This document shows, one piece after another, positions 1 through 8,056 of a stretch of DNA of 64,000 nucleotides (position 1 is its first letter; the number at the start of each line of letters is the position of its first letter). The notes below the pieces were generated by a model. It was given only the letters and a program-made list of their open reading frames with translations, did no database searches and was not told the DNA's origin. Made by a program: the position numbers and the translations under genes. The stretch is from Bacteroidales bacterium (GTDB taxonomy: Bacteria; Bacteroidota; Bacteroidia; Bacteroidales; UBA932), in NCBI GenBank assembly GCA_017447265.1, contig JAFSOA010000001.1, forward strand, positions 124,001 through 188,000. The letters run 5' to 3'.

Positions 1-65
1 GTGGCCAGGATGCCGCGCAGGGAGTCGCCCAGCGTGCCGTCGAAATCGAAGACAATGGCGGCCAT
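1..65 (-). CDS. HAD-family hydrolase, N-terminal fragment (cut by window edge)
   Basis: Only the first 21 codons are present. They begin MAAIVFDFDGTLGDSL, which contains the DFDGT motif I of the haloacid dehalogenase superfamily; the first Asp of this motif is the nucleophile. The form with G-D-S after the motif resembles phosphoglycolate phosphatase-like phosphatases. The ATG lies one base after the stop codon of the upstream aldo/keto reductase gene on the same strand, so it is probably co-transcribed with that gene. Substrate cannot be judged from this fragment. Confidence 0.75.
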   Translation of the reverse strand, partial: MAAIVFDFDGTLGDSLRGILA

Positions 66-66
66 G

Positions 67-1437
67 TTACAGCGGTGACTGGTCGCGCCGGAGTTGCTCG
101 GTGTATTTCTCGATGCGGCGCATCTGTCCCGGAATGCCGATGCGTTGCGGGCAAGCGTCCACGCACTGGGCGCAGCCGATGCAATGATCGGCCTGGCGCA
201 GCTTCTCGAGGTTCCGGTCGAGCGAGACCAGGTAGGCCCGGCGGGCTTTTCGATATTCCGGACTCTGGCGGTCGTCCTCGATGAAGCCCTCGTTCACGCA
301 TTTGTTGTAGTGGGAGAAGACGCCGGGGATGTCTACGCCGTACGGGCAGGGCATGCAGTACTTGCAGTCGGTGCAGGGGACGAGCGGGAAATCCACGTAG
401 TCTTCGGCGATTTTTTCAAGCAGCTGCAAATCGCTTTCCGTCAGCGGCTCCAGCGGACAGAAGGTGCTGAGGTTGTCGACCAGATGCTCCTTGTAGGTCA
501 TGCCGCTGAGGGCGGTCAGCACGCGGGGCATGGTGCCGCAGAAGCGGAAGGCCCAGGAGGCCAGGGAGGCGCCGGGAGCGCGGGCCAGCAGCTGGTCGGC
601 GGCATGCTGGGGGAGATTGGCCAGCCGTCCGCCGAGCAGGGGCTCCATGATGACCACGGGGATGCCGCGCTTGTCGAGTTCGCCGTAGAGATACACGGCG
701 TTGACGTTGCGGGCGGAGAGGGTGTGGGCGTGGTTCCAGTCCACATAGTTCATCTGGATCTGGACGAAGTCCCAATGGTATTTGTCGTGCTGGGAGAGCA
801 GATAGTCGAATACCTGCTGGTCGCCGTGGAACGAGAAGCCGAGGTTGCGGATGCGGCCCGCTTCACGTTCCTTGAGCAGGAAGTCCAGCACGCCGTTGTC
901 GAAGAAGCGTTTCTGCAGTACCTCCATGCAGTTGAGCTGGCCGGACGTGCCGCCCACGGAGTGGAGGAGATAGTAGTCCAGGTAGTCCACCTGCAGCATT
1001 TCGAGCGAGTGCCGGTACATGTTGAGTGCGTATTCGCGCGAGAAGTCGCCGCGCTGGTTCGACAGCTTGGTGGCGATGGTGTAGCTGCTGCGGGGATGGC
1101 GGCTCAGCGCGATGCCGGTCACGCGTTCCGATTCGCCCTGCCCGTAGACAGGAGCGGTGTCGAAGTAGGTGACGCCGTGCTCGATGGCATAGTCCACCAG
1201 TTCGTTGACCTGTTCCTGGTCGATGATGGTCTTGCCTTCAGCGTCGACGGTGGTGGGCCAGCGCATGCAGCCATAGCCCAGCAGCGACACATCTTCGCCC
1301 TGCGGGCTCTTACGGTAGGTCATGGTGCCGGGTTCTTTCCGGGCGGCTGCGGTGTTCTTGGTGCCGGGTGTGCAGGCGGCGACCGCGACGGCGGCGGTAC
1401 CAGCTCCGAAGGTCTTGATAAAATCTCTGCGTTTCAT
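67..1437 (-). CDS. Aldo/keto reductase with C-terminal ferredoxin domain
   Basis: 456 residues. The N terminus (MKRRDFIKTFGAG) looks like a Tat or lipoprotein-type export signal, with a Cys at about residue 22 in VAACTPG. Residues about 40-330 form an aldo/keto reductase barrel (GYGCMRWP start; DTAPVYGQGESE; YLDYYLLHS). The tail holds two cysteine clusters, CTDCKYCMPCPYG and CIGCAQCVDACP, typical of the 4Fe-4S subfamily of these oxidoreductases. It is followed one base later by a HAD gene and preceded by a membrane polyferredoxin gene 12 bp upstream, so electrons may pass between the two. Substrate is unknown. The family call is firm; export and partner are inference. Confidence 0.9.
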   Translation of the reverse strand: MKRRDFIKTFGAGTAAVAVAACTPGTKNTAAARKEPGTMTYRKSPQGEDVSLLGYGCMRWPTTVDAEGKTIIDQEQVNELVDYAIEHGVTYFDTAPVYGQGESERVTGIALSRHPRSSYTIATKLSNQRGDFSREYALNMYRHSLEMLQVDYLDYYLLHSVGGTSGQLNCMEVLQKRFFDNGVLDFLLKEREAGRIRNLGFSFHGDQQVFDYLLSQHDKYHWDFVQIQMNYVDWNHAHTLSARNVNAVYLYGELDKRGIPVVIMEPLLGGRLANLPQHAADQLLARAPGASLASWAFRFCGTMPRVLTALSGMTYKEHLVDNLSTFCPLEPLTESDLQLLEKIAEDYVDFPLVPCTDCKYCMPCPYGVDIPGVFSHYNKCVNEGFIEDDRQSPEYRKARRAYLVSLDRNLEKLRQADHCIGCAQCVDACPQRIGIPGQMRRIEKYTEQLRRDQSPL

Positions 1438-1449
1438 GGCGGGTCCTCC

Positions 1450-2946
1450 TTATCTTTCTTTGTGGACTTCGTGTCCTTCTACATAAATGGCGCTGACCGG
1501 GCGGGCCGGGCAGTGGTATTCGCAGGCGCCGCAGCCGATGCACTGTTCGGGATTGACGGCGGGTACCTTTCGTTGGAGATTGGCCTCGCTGGCGACCATG
1601 GTGATGGCACCGGTGGGGCAGTGGCGGGCGCAGTTGCCGCAGCTCACGCCGTCGCGGTTGACGACGCAGTTGTCGGGGATGACCACGGCGTGTCCGATCT
1701 GGATGGCGCTCTTGTCGGCGGCACTTTCGACAGGTTTGATGGCGTCGGCGGGGCAGAGCCGGGTGCAGCGGTTGCAGTCGATGGGGCAGAAGCCCTGGTC
1801 GAAATGCATCTCGGGCTGCATGAGGGTGGCGAGGCGGGCGGAGGGCCTCAGCACGTTATTGGGACAGTTGGTGATGCAGATCTGGCAGGCGGTGCAGTGG
1901 GAATAGAAGTGCTTGCGGCTGATGCTGCCGGCGGGCACGGGGAAGATCTCGCGGGGCGGGATCTGCTTGTCTTCAAGCTGGGCGACGCCTTCGGCGAGTT
2001 TCTTCTTTTTGGCCTCGACGGTCACGGCGCCGGCCACGAGTGCGGTGCCGGCGATGAATGCCCGACGGCCGTTTGCGTCGCTCTGGTTTCCGCCATGCCG
2101 GGCTTGGTCCGGCATCGCTTTGCCATAGGCGAAACGATATTTGATCGCTCCGCTGCTGCAATTCTCCAGACAATCGAAGCAGGCGACGCAGCGGCTGTAG
2201 TCGATGCGATGGTTCTTCGTGTCGATGCAGCTGGCTTTGCAGCGTTTGCCGCAGAGGCCGCAGTTGATGCACTGGTCGGTGTTGATCGTGGGGCGGAAGA
2301 GCGAGAATCGCGACAGGAGGCCGAGGACCGTACCCACGGGGCAGATGTTGTTGCACCAGCTTCGGCCGCCCGTCCAGGCGAGGACCAACAGCACGACGAG
2401 GGTGACGACGGCCACGATCAGCACGGGCAGGCTCTTCAGATAGACTTCCGTGGGATAGAACGCGTAGCTGCCGAAGTGGGCGGAAATCGCCGCCAGCAGG
2501 TTGTTGCCCCAGTCGTAGAGGGGCTCGAAGAGGGCGGTGACAATACGGCCGTAGGCGCTGTACGGGGCGATGAGGATGGCCACGGCGTTGGCACCGGCCA
2601 CCATCAGCACGATGAAGAGCACCAGCACGCCGTAGCGGAGCCACTTGTTTTCCTTTTTAAAGGTGAAGCGGTTCTTTTTGCCTTTGCGCTTGCCGCTGAC
2701 CCAGGAGATGATGTCCTGCAGGACGCCCAGGGGGCAGATGACGGAGCAGTACACGCGCCCGAAGAGCAGGGTCAGGAGCGCCAGGGCGATGATCACGGCC
2801 AGGTTCAGGGCCAGGACGGCGGGCAGCAGCTGGATGTTGGCCATCCAGCCGAACCAGGTGTGCATCGCTCCGGTGAAGTCGAGGAACAGCAGCGTGATGA
2901 GGGTGAAAAACAGCACGGCTGCAGTGATGCGGATCTTTCGTAACAT
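1450..2946 (-). CDS. Membrane polyferredoxin (NapH/RnfB-like 4Fe-4S protein)
   Basis: 498 residues. The first half has about five hydrophobic segments and NapH-type motifs at the membrane face (CSVICPLG and WCNNICPVG). The second half is a string of ferredoxin motifs: CINCGLCGKRC, CVACFDCLENC, CTACQICITNC, CNRCTRLCP, CGNCARHCP and CIGCGACEYHCP. Such proteins carry electrons between a quinone or ferredoxin pool and extracytoplasmic reductases. It is first in a run with the aldo/keto reductase-ferredoxin downstream (12 bp gap), which suggests a dedicated electron route to that enzyme. No matching Rnf or Nap subunits are in the window. Confidence 0.85.
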   Translation of the reverse strand: MLRKIRITAAVLFFTLITLLFLDFTGAMHTWFGWMANIQLLPAVLALNLAVIIALALLTLLFGRVYCSVICPLGVLQDIISWVSGKRKGKKNRFTFKKENKWLRYGVLVLFIVLMVAGANAVAILIAPYSAYGRIVTALFEPLYDWGNNLLAAISAHFGSYAFYPTEVYLKSLPVLIVAVVTLVVLLVLAWTGGRSWCNNICPVGTVLGLLSRFSLFRPTINTDQCINCGLCGKRCKASCIDTKNHRIDYSRCVACFDCLENCSSGAIKYRFAYGKAMPDQARHGGNQSDANGRRAFIAGTALVAGAVTVEAKKKKLAEGVAQLEDKQIPPREIFPVPAGSISRKHFYSHCTACQICITNCPNNVLRPSARLATLMQPEMHFDQGFCPIDCNRCTRLCPADAIKPVESAADKSAIQIGHAVVIPDNCVVNRDGVSCGNCARHCPTGAITMVASEANLQRKVPAVNPEQCIGCGACEYHCPARPVSAIYVEGHEVHKER

Positions 2947-3011
2947 GGGGGAAAAATTTGTACAAAGTTAAAATAAATAGCGTACAACCAAGAAAAACTT
3001 CACTTTCAAAG

Positions 3012-3042
3012 TTTGATTTCCGGAAAAAGATGCTTAACTTTG
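3012..3042 (+). promoter_or_regulatory. Bacteroides-type promoter for the OmpA-like gene
   Basis: A TTTG box at 3012-3015 and TAACTTTG at 3035-3042 are separated by 19 bp. This fits the Bacteroidota primary sigma consensus (TTTG, 19-21 bp, TAnnTTTG) with no mismatch. The expected start site leaves a leader of about 65 bases before the ATG at 3115. Confidence 0.75.
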
Positions 3043-3114
3043 GGGTTGCTAATTATGTTAGGACGAAAGTGTACTACCCTAAGTATTTAATAATTAACTA
3101 AATAAACAAAAAGT

Positions 3115-4587
3115 ATGAAAAAATTGAGTACATTGTTCGCAGCTGTAGCTCTGATGCTCGTTGCAACATTTACTGCTTCGGCAGTGGACAACTCTTACAA
3201 GGTCGGCAACGGCAAGGTGACTGTCACCATTACCGATCTTGCTCCGAACGCCGAGGGAACGGCTCTCATCGCATGCTACAATGTCGATGTGGCTGCCGAT
3301 GCGATCGACGAGTGCTCCTCGCTGCTCATCACCCCTGTCGTGCGCGATGAGAACGGCAACAAGAAAGTCATTGAAATGATCGTCGTCAACGGTGAGTCCC
3401 GCAAGATCAACACCGAGTGGCTGCAGCGCGTCTGCTACGACGTGTGCGATCCCAATAACGTCCGTTTCTTCAAGGTGAAGGAAGGCGAGGCGCTCCACGT
3501 GAAGACCTGCACGCAGGTTCCTTACGAGACCTGGATGGACAATGGCGCCGCTTTCTACACGACGACCCAGAAGGTGACCTACAAGCCGAACTGCATCGAG
3601 AACTATCCGGGCGAAGAGTATATCTGCGACATCCCGTACCTCTCCGAGCCGCTCGTGGTTGACCCCGTGATCGCTCCGATCCCGGTCGTCGCCAAACTGG
3701 AAGGCACCCGCGTGCTCCGCACCAAGCTGTTCTACCCGGTCAACGTGACCAAGGCTGTCGACAACTATCTCGAGAATGCCGAGGCACTCGAGCTCCTCAA
3801 TACGCTGGATCGCGGTAACTTCGCCGTGACGTCCGTCTCGATCGAAGGCTGGGCTTCTCCCGAAGCAACCGTGGCTTACAACCAGAACCTCTCCATCAAC
3901 CGCGCCAAGACGGTCAAGGGCATCATCTCCGACAAGTACAACTTCCCGCAGGATGTCTACTCCGTGAAGGGCAATGGTGAGTACTGGGATTCCATCATCG
4001 ACTATGTCGACAACACCGAAGAGCCGGTCGTGGCTACCAACCGCTCCGCTATCCAGGATGCGATCGCAGCCAACGGCGACCTCGACAAACGTGAGGCGGC
4101 CATCAAGAGAATCGACGGTGGCAAGCCGTACAAGAAGATCTTCGACGCCGTCTACCCGCGCAGCCGCTTCGCTGAAGCTGTCGTGACCTTCCAGAACAAG
4201 GGCTACAACAAGTCCGATGTCGAGTCGCTCTACAAGCACAATCCGTCCAACGTCTCCGCTGACGAGTACGTGTGCTGGCTCCAGGATGGTGCTCCGATGG
4301 AGGCTGTCGCCGCCGCCGAGAAGGCTTATCCGAACGACGCCCGCGTTTCCGCTGTGGCCGCTGCCCGTGAATACGAAGCCGGCAACATCGACAAGGCTAT
4401 CGAGCTCTACAAGAAGGCCGGCAACACCGAGGAGGTCTACAACAACCTCGCTGCCTGCTACCTGGCCAAGGGCGATGCCGAGAACGCCAAGTTCTATCTC
4501 GAGAAAGTGACCGATCCGAAGCTCGCCGAAACCAACGGCAACGAGCTCCGCAAGGTCGTTCTCAACAACAAGTTCTTCAACAAATAG
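3115..4587 (+). CDS. Secreted OmpA-like/DUF3868-type surface protein with TPR tail
   Basis: 490 residues with a clear signal peptide (MKKLSTLFAAVALMLVATFTASA). A middle stretch reads SIEGWASPEATVAYNQNLS followed by INRAKTVKGII, the pattern of an OmpA/MotB-like peptidoglycan-binding domain (space for polar residues then N-x2-L-x2-x-RA). Residues about 400-480 look like TPR helices (DKAIELYKKAGNTEEVYNNLAACYLAKGD, given here in part). Related Bacteroidales proteins occur with fimbrial and outer-membrane assembly genes. It has its own strong promoter and is followed by a good terminator, so it is monocistronic. Base composition and codon choice look like those of a highly expressed gene. Exact function unknown. 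Confidence 0.7.
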   Translation: MKKLSTLFAAVALMLVATFTASAVDNSYKVGNGKVTVTITDLAPNAEGTALIACYNVDVAADAIDECSSLLITPVVRDENGNKKVIEMIVVNGESRKINTEWLQRVCYDVCDPNNVRFFKVKEGEALHVKTCTQVPYETWMDNGAAFYTTTQKVTYKPNCIENYPGEEYICDIPYLSEPLVVDPVIAPIPVVAKLEGTRVLRTKLFYPVNVTKAVDNYLENAEALELLNTLDRGNFAVTSVSIEGWASPEATVAYNQNLSINRAKTVKGIISDKYNFPQDVYSVKGNGEYWDSIIDYVDNTEEPVVATNRSAIQDAIAANGDLDKREAAIKRIDGGKPYKKIFDAVYPRSRFAEAVVTFQNKGYNKSDVESLYKHNPSNVSADEYVCWLQDGAPMEAVAAAEKAYPNDARVSAVAAAREYEAGNIDKAIELYKKAGNTEEVYNNLAACYLAKGDAENAKFYLEKVTDPKLAETNGNELRKVVLNNKFFNK

Positions 4588-4609
4588 TCGGTTGGAGCAC
4601 TGAAAACTG

Positions 4610-4639
4610 AAAGGGGAGGGCATCATCCCTCCCCTTTTT
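4610..4639 (+). terminator. Rho-independent terminator
   Basis: AAAGGGGAGGG (4610-4620), a six-base loop CATCAT, then CCCTCCCCTTTTT (4627-4639): an 11-bp perfect stem followed by a T run, placed 23 bases after the stop of the OmpA-like gene. Confidence 0.9.
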
Positions 4640-4668
4640 ATCCCCAGGGGCCTGTCCCGGCCCCTCCC

Positions 4669-4753
4669 GCCTTGGTGGTGGAATGGTAGACACGAGGGAC
4701 TTAAAATCCCTTGGCCCGAAACGGCCGTGCGGGTTCGAGTCCCGCCCGAGGCA
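4669..4753 (+). tRNA. tRNA-Leu (UAA)
   Basis: 85-nt class II tRNA. The acceptor stem is GCCTTGG paired with CCGAGGC, discriminator A at 4753. The anticodon loop CTTAAAA gives anticodon TAA at 4702-4704. The variable arm is long (TTGGCCCGAAACGGCCGT region), and the T arm is GCGGGTTCGAGTCCCGC. CCA is not encoded. Its 3' end is the integration target of the islands that follow. Confidence 0.95.
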
Positions 4754-4754
4754 C
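4734..4754 (+). repeat. att copy 1 (3' end of tRNA-Leu)
   Basis: TTCGAGTCCCGCCCGAGGCA (4734-4753) followed by C. The core CCCGCCCGAGGCAC recurs exactly at 11928-11941, and the 20-mer recurs with one mismatch at 16114-16133. This is the usual layout of tyrosine-recombinase integration into the T-arm/acceptor end of a tRNA gene. Confidence 0.85.
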
Positions 4755-4757
4755 ATT

Positions 4758-4807
4758 AAAGACTTTGTATATTGCTGATCAGCAAGCACATACAAAGTCT
4801 TTGATTT
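4758..4807 (+). terminator. Long hairpin directly after tRNA-Leu
   Basis: AAAGACTTTGTAT (4758-4770) pairs perfectly with ATACAAAGTCTTT (4790-4802). Inside it lies a 14-bp palindrome, TTGCTGATCAGCAA (4772-4785). The sequence GATTTTTC follows. It would end transcription of the tRNA and shield the island; a matching hairpin follows att copy 2. Confidence 0.75.
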
Positions 4808-4824
4808 TTCTGTTTACCGAATTT

Positions 4825-4907
4825 GGTCATTTTTTGGTCACCTTTCGCAAATCGCATAGTTGGTCACCTTTGGTCACCCTCACCTGAAATCGGTCACTTA
4901 CGGTCAC
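4825..4907 (+). repeat. GGTCAC box array A (candidate recombinase arm-type sites)
   Basis: GGTCAT at 4825 and GGTCAC at 4836, 4862, 4872, 4892 and 4902. The last four sit at offsets 0, 10, 30 and 40, the same offsets as array B at 11777. One-helical-turn spacing on the same face fits binding by an integrase arm domain or an accessory factor. Their role as arm sites is inference. Confidence 0.65.
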
Positions 4908-4972
4908 CGTTTTCGTGTATTATTTCAACCCACCGCACAATGTCTTAATTATCGGCCAATCAATTTTTTCGG

Positions 4973-5677
4973 TTACTTAAAACAACTCACGATAATCCCC
5001 GATACCTTTGCTCCTGCTCCGAGCACGCGCCCGGCTTCCCCAAGACGGGCCCTTTGTTTCATTCTCTTCATCAACTCCTCCATAAGTGCTTTCATCTTCT
5101 GTTGCAACACTTCTGTCTGCTCTTTGATGTAGTGGGAGTAAACCTTTTGAGATGGCGGATTGAGATGGAAGGGCGGAGAAACGATCAGGCGGGCGCGCGG
5201 CCCCAGAATTTTGATGGGGCCGTCGATGTAAACCATGACAATCGGAACCTTGGAAACGGCTGCTAGCATGGCCGCCCCCTTTTGGAAACGCAACTGCTTT
5301 CTGTGCTCTCCGTGGCGTCCCTCGGGAAAGATGGCTACGCTCTCCTTGTCCTGTTGCAGAGTCTTGAGAGACTCGTTAATCCACGTCAGGTCTCCATGCT
5401 TCCGGTCAATGGGAATACATCTGGTATGACGCAGAAAGAATCCGAAGCCTCGCTGTTCAAAGCGGTCTTTCGCAGCGAGATTATGGATACGGTCCTTTCT
5501 GAATACCGTAGTCACCACCGGCCCGTCCAGATGGCTGGTGTGATTGATAATCAGTAATGAGGGCTCGTCAAGCTTGTGAAGGTGCTTCGGAGGCTCAACA
5601 TAATACACCTTCGGCCTCAAAAGCACTTTTACAAGGAAGGCCGTCAGCCCTTCCACGATGGGGGTCATTATCTTCAT
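4973..5677 (-). CDS. PlsC-like 1-acylglycerol-3-phosphate acyltransferase
   Basis: 234 residues. The acyltransferase motif I is NHTSHLDGP (H-x4-D, about residues 46-51) and the FPEGRHG motif III lies at about residue 117. A likely inner-membrane-associated enzyme moving an acyl chain onto a lysophosphatidate-like lipid. It overlaps the upstream ABC permease gene by 4 bp (ATGA-type coupling), so it belongs to the efflux operon; lipid remodelling may accompany export. The last 17 or so residues (VLGAGAKVSGIIVSCFK) are encoded by the island end module and its degenerate att core, so the native C terminus may have been replaced during element collapse. Confidence 0.85.
   Translation of the reverse strand: MKIMTPIVEGLTAFLVKVLLRPKVYYVEPPKHLHKLDEPSLLIINHTSHLDGPVVTTVFRKDRIHNLAAKDRFEQRGFGFFLRHTRCIPIDRKHGDLTWINESLKTLQQDKESVAIFPEGRHGEHRKQLRFQKGAAMLAAVSKVPIVMVYIDGPIKILGPRARLIVSPPFHLNPPSQKVYSHYIKEQTEVLQQKMKALMEELMKRMKQRARLGEAGRVLGAGAKVSGIIVSCFK
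5013..5026 (+). repeat. Degenerate att copy (att*)
   Basis: CCTGCTCCGAGCAC aligns with the core CCCGCCCGAGGCAC with one mismatch and two single-base gaps. It starts exactly 111 bp after the last GGTCAC box (4902), the same distance as att copy 2 (11928) from its last box (11817). It could instead be the 3' end of a different tRNA isoacceptor. The similarity is weak alone; the spacing makes the case. Confidence 0.5.
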
Positions 5678-6900
5678 TGAGGATAAGTAGAATTAGTGGA
5701 AGAATGGCGGGCCAGGTAGCGGTTCTCTGCAAACACTGCCATGTAAGCAAGCACATAGTACACGATGGTCTGTATAATCATGGCGCGGAATTCCGGTGCC
5801 ACATCGGCCAAAGAACAGCCGGCCGTGTTCAGATTGATGAACGCCCGGCAGCCGAAAGTGGAAGGGAAAAGGTACCCCACCCACTGCCATACCTCCGGAA
5901 TGGCCGTGTTGGGCCAGGAGAAGCCCGTCAGGAACATGCAGATGGGCGATACTGACAGGAAGAGCACGAACACGGTTTCCCGCTTCCAAATCAGCGTGCT
6001 CCATGTGAAAGAGAAGAATATGCAGTCCATGATGTAGAATACCAGCAGAATCATGATGTCTCCCCACCAGGCATGCTGAGGAAACTTGAACAGCCAGGGA
6101 ATGAACAGTGCAATCAGGGTGCTGATGCACAGATATACAGCCATATACGCCGCCCCGCGGCCCAAGATGACTCGGCCGATACCCAAGCCCTGCAGATTCC
6201 GGGGCATGGATGCGAAACTGCGGTTCTGCTCCCGCAGGGTGCCGGCCAGCAAAGAAGAGCCGTAGAACATAGTCTGCTGGATAACCAGCATGAGGGCGGC
6301 CGATATGAAGAAAATAGTGTAGGAGAAGGGTTTGTTGAAAGGAATGTTCTCATCGTACAACACTGGCTGGGTAAGCTGACAGGCTACCTGCCCGTCTTCG
6401 CCAGCTGCGGCGTACCGCTCCGTCTGAATCTGGTGAATCTCGTCCAGCATGGTAAGACTTGTGCCCATGGTCAGGCACTTGTAGTACAGGAAACTGGACA
6501 TATCGGCATAGGTTGAGATAACCCCCTGCTCTCCACGCACCAGACGCTCGTCGAAATCGGCCGGGATCAGGATGACTCCGTGTACCACCCGCTGCTGCAT
6601 GAGCCTCTGGGCTTCTTCCAGGGAGTAGCAGTGGGTAAGAATTTCGCATTCGCGTGTAGCGTCCACCTTCTGCAGGTAACGGCGGCTGCAGGAGCCTCCG
6701 GAGAGGTCTACCACAGCTACCGGCATCTCATCCACCGTGCCGTTCATGTAGATGAGGTTGTACAGCACAGGGTATAACAGGCCGCCAATAAAAAAGATAA
6801 TCATCACGCCGGAGTCTGAAAAGATGAGCCGGAGCTCATGCACAAAAATGTCGTACCAGTTGCGGAACCAAGTCTTCAGGAAGGAATCAGTCTTTTTCAT
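5674..6900 (-). CDS. ABC-2 type permease (YhhJ/YbhR-like), first of a pair
   Basis: 408 residues. One N-terminal membrane segment at about residues 30-50 is followed by a large extracytoplasmic domain (about 55-200) and five hydrophobic segments near residues 210-395: the ABC2_membrane_3 arrangement. The N terminus overlaps the preceding permease gene by 14 bp. Paired permeases with HlyD and TolC genes form drug or lipid exporters related to YbhFSR. No ATP-binding subunit gene is present in this operon. Confidence 0.85.
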   Translation of the reverse strand: MKKTDSFLKTWFRNWYDIFVHELRLIFSDSGVMIIFFIGGLLYPVLYNLIYMNGTVDEMPVAVVDLSGGSCSRRYLQKVDATRECEILTHCYSLEEAQRLMQQRVVHGVILIPADFDERLVRGEQGVISTYADMSSFLYYKCLTMGTSLTMLDEIHQIQTERYAAAGEDGQVACQLTQPVLYDENIPFNKPFSYTIFFISAALMLVIQQTMFYGSSLLAGTLREQNRSFASMPRNLQGLGIGRVILGRGAAYMAVYLCISTLIALFIPWLFKFPQHAWWGDIMILLVFYIMDCIFFSFTWSTLIWKRETVFVLFLSVSPICMFLTGFSWPNTAIPEVWQWVGYLFPSTFGCRAFINLNTAGCSLADVAPEFRAMIIQTIVYYVLAYMAVFAENRYLARHSSTNSTYPQ

Positions 6901-8047
6901 AGTCTTGCTTGATATACGCGCTGTGCAGGCGTTTCATTACAAACGGGGGAAGGAAGAGGAAAAGGAGCAGGTGAACTGCTTCCTGCCACCATCCGGCAAA
7001 GCCGCTTCTCCAAATCGTCTCCTGAACGTGGAACAGATAATAATGCCGAAGTGGGAAGATGGCGCTGAATCCCTGGAGAAAAGGGGGCATCACCTCTACC
7101 GGCAGAGTAAAGCCGGCCAGGGAAAAGCCCAGCACGCTCACGATGGCACCCACACTGACAGACAGGCGCAGAACTGGGAAAAGGCCGACGATGAAAATAG
7201 CCAGAGCCTCGGAGGCCGACACCAGTAGGAGAATGTTCAGGAACATCCACCAGATGGAACCCGCCAGTGGGTATTCAAGCCAATAGAACAAAACCAGTTC
7301 CAGTGCCACGCCCAGTACGGAGAAGATGACGGCGTAGGGCACCATCTTGCCCAGCAGGGCTTTCTCGAAGGACCCGCCGGCCGCTTCCAGCAGGTGCCGG
7401 GAGGTGCCATACTTGAGTTCGGCACCCAGGGTGTAGATGGTAATCAGGATCACAATCATCTCCAAGATACCCGGCAGTAGTACGCCATTGATATAGATGC
7501 CGTAGTTGGTGGTAGGATTGCCGATCTGGTGCTGGTCCAGAACAATGGGTTGGATCAGGCCCATGATTTCCCGCTCGTTCACACCCTTCATCCGCAGGAC
7601 TTCCCTTTGTACGGCTCCGCCGGTAAGGTTCACGATCGTCACGATGTCTTTCCACGCCAGGGCTCCACCCACAAAGTAGAGGGAATTCACGTAATAGCCG
7701 ATGTGCGGTTGTCGCTGGCCCTGAATATCGGCATTGAATCCCTCGGGGATAACCACATAGGCGGTTATTCGGCCAGTTTCCATATCCTTGCGGGCCAGGT
7801 GCAGATCGTCGTAATAGATGACTTCTCCCAATTGAGAGGCATCCAGTTGCTGCGCAAAAGCACGGGAAGTGGAACTCCGGTCCTGGTCGATCAGGCCGAT
7901 AGGAAGGTCATGAGGAAGACCGTCCCCAAACAGGGATACGTAGAACACTATGTTCACCATCAGCACGCCCACCGAGGCCAGCAAATAGACAGGTCTCCGC
8001 CGGATGATGCTCAGTTCACGCCGTATGACTTCGACAATTTCCTTCAT
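6887..8047 (-). CDS. ABC-2 type permease, second of a pair
   Basis: 386 residues with the same layout as its downstream neighbour: a membrane segment at about residues 20-40, a periplasmic domain with GLIDQDRSSTSRAF, then five hydrophobic segments. It ends in positively charged residues. It lies 9 bp after the HlyD-family gene and overlaps the next permease gene. The two permeases probably form a heterodimer. ABC family membership is from fold layout; the partner ATPase must come from elsewhere or be absent. Confidence 0.85.
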   Translation of the reverse strand: MKEIVEVIRRELSIIRRRPVYLLASVGVLMVNIVFYVSLFGDGLPHDLPIGLIDQDRSSTSRAFAQQLDASQLGEVIYYDDLHLARKDMETGRITAYVVIPEGFNADIQGQRQPHIGYYVNSLYFVGGALAWKDIVTIVNLTGGAVQREVLRMKGVNEREIMGLIQPIVLDQHQIGNPTTNYGIYINGVLLPGILEMIVILITIYTLGAELKYGTSRHLLEAAGGSFEKALLGKMVPYAVIFSVLGVALELVLFYWLEYPLAGSIWWMFLNILLLVSASEALAIFIVGLFPVLRLSVSVGAIVSVLGFSLAGFTLPVEVMPPFLQGFSAIFPLRHYYLFHVQETIWRSGFAGWWQEAVHLLLFLFLPPFVMKRLHSAYIKQDYEKD

Positions 8048-8056
8048 GACAAGAAT

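Larger units (their letters stand above)
4755..5026. mobile_element. Collapsed or 'empty' element: left and right end modules with no cargo
   Basis: Between att copy 1 and a degenerate att core at 5013-5026 there is no room for a gene. The stretch holds a hairpin, a pair of GGTCA boxes 11 bp apart (4825, 4836), then a four-box GGTCAC array and about 110 bp of sequence that aligns without gaps in spacing to the right end of the next element (11777-11941). I infer an old element reduced by deletion to its two ends. The 3' end of the acyltransferase gene runs into it. Confidence 0.5.

Noticed and set aside
94..2943. Long plus-strand open frame (949 codons) opposite the reductase and polyferredoxin genes
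   Set aside because: It mirrors two clear genes on the other strand; composition is Gly/Ala/His/Asp-rich with no motif. Typical antisense shadow in GC-rich coding DNA.
4577..4795. 72-codon minus-strand frame over tRNA-Leu
   Set aside because: It crosses a terminator and a tRNA gene; no protein-like features.
4825..4907. GGTCAC boxes as a CRISPR array
   Set aside because: Repeats are 6 bp and spacers 4-24 bp; no cas genes. The spacing fits protein binding sites.
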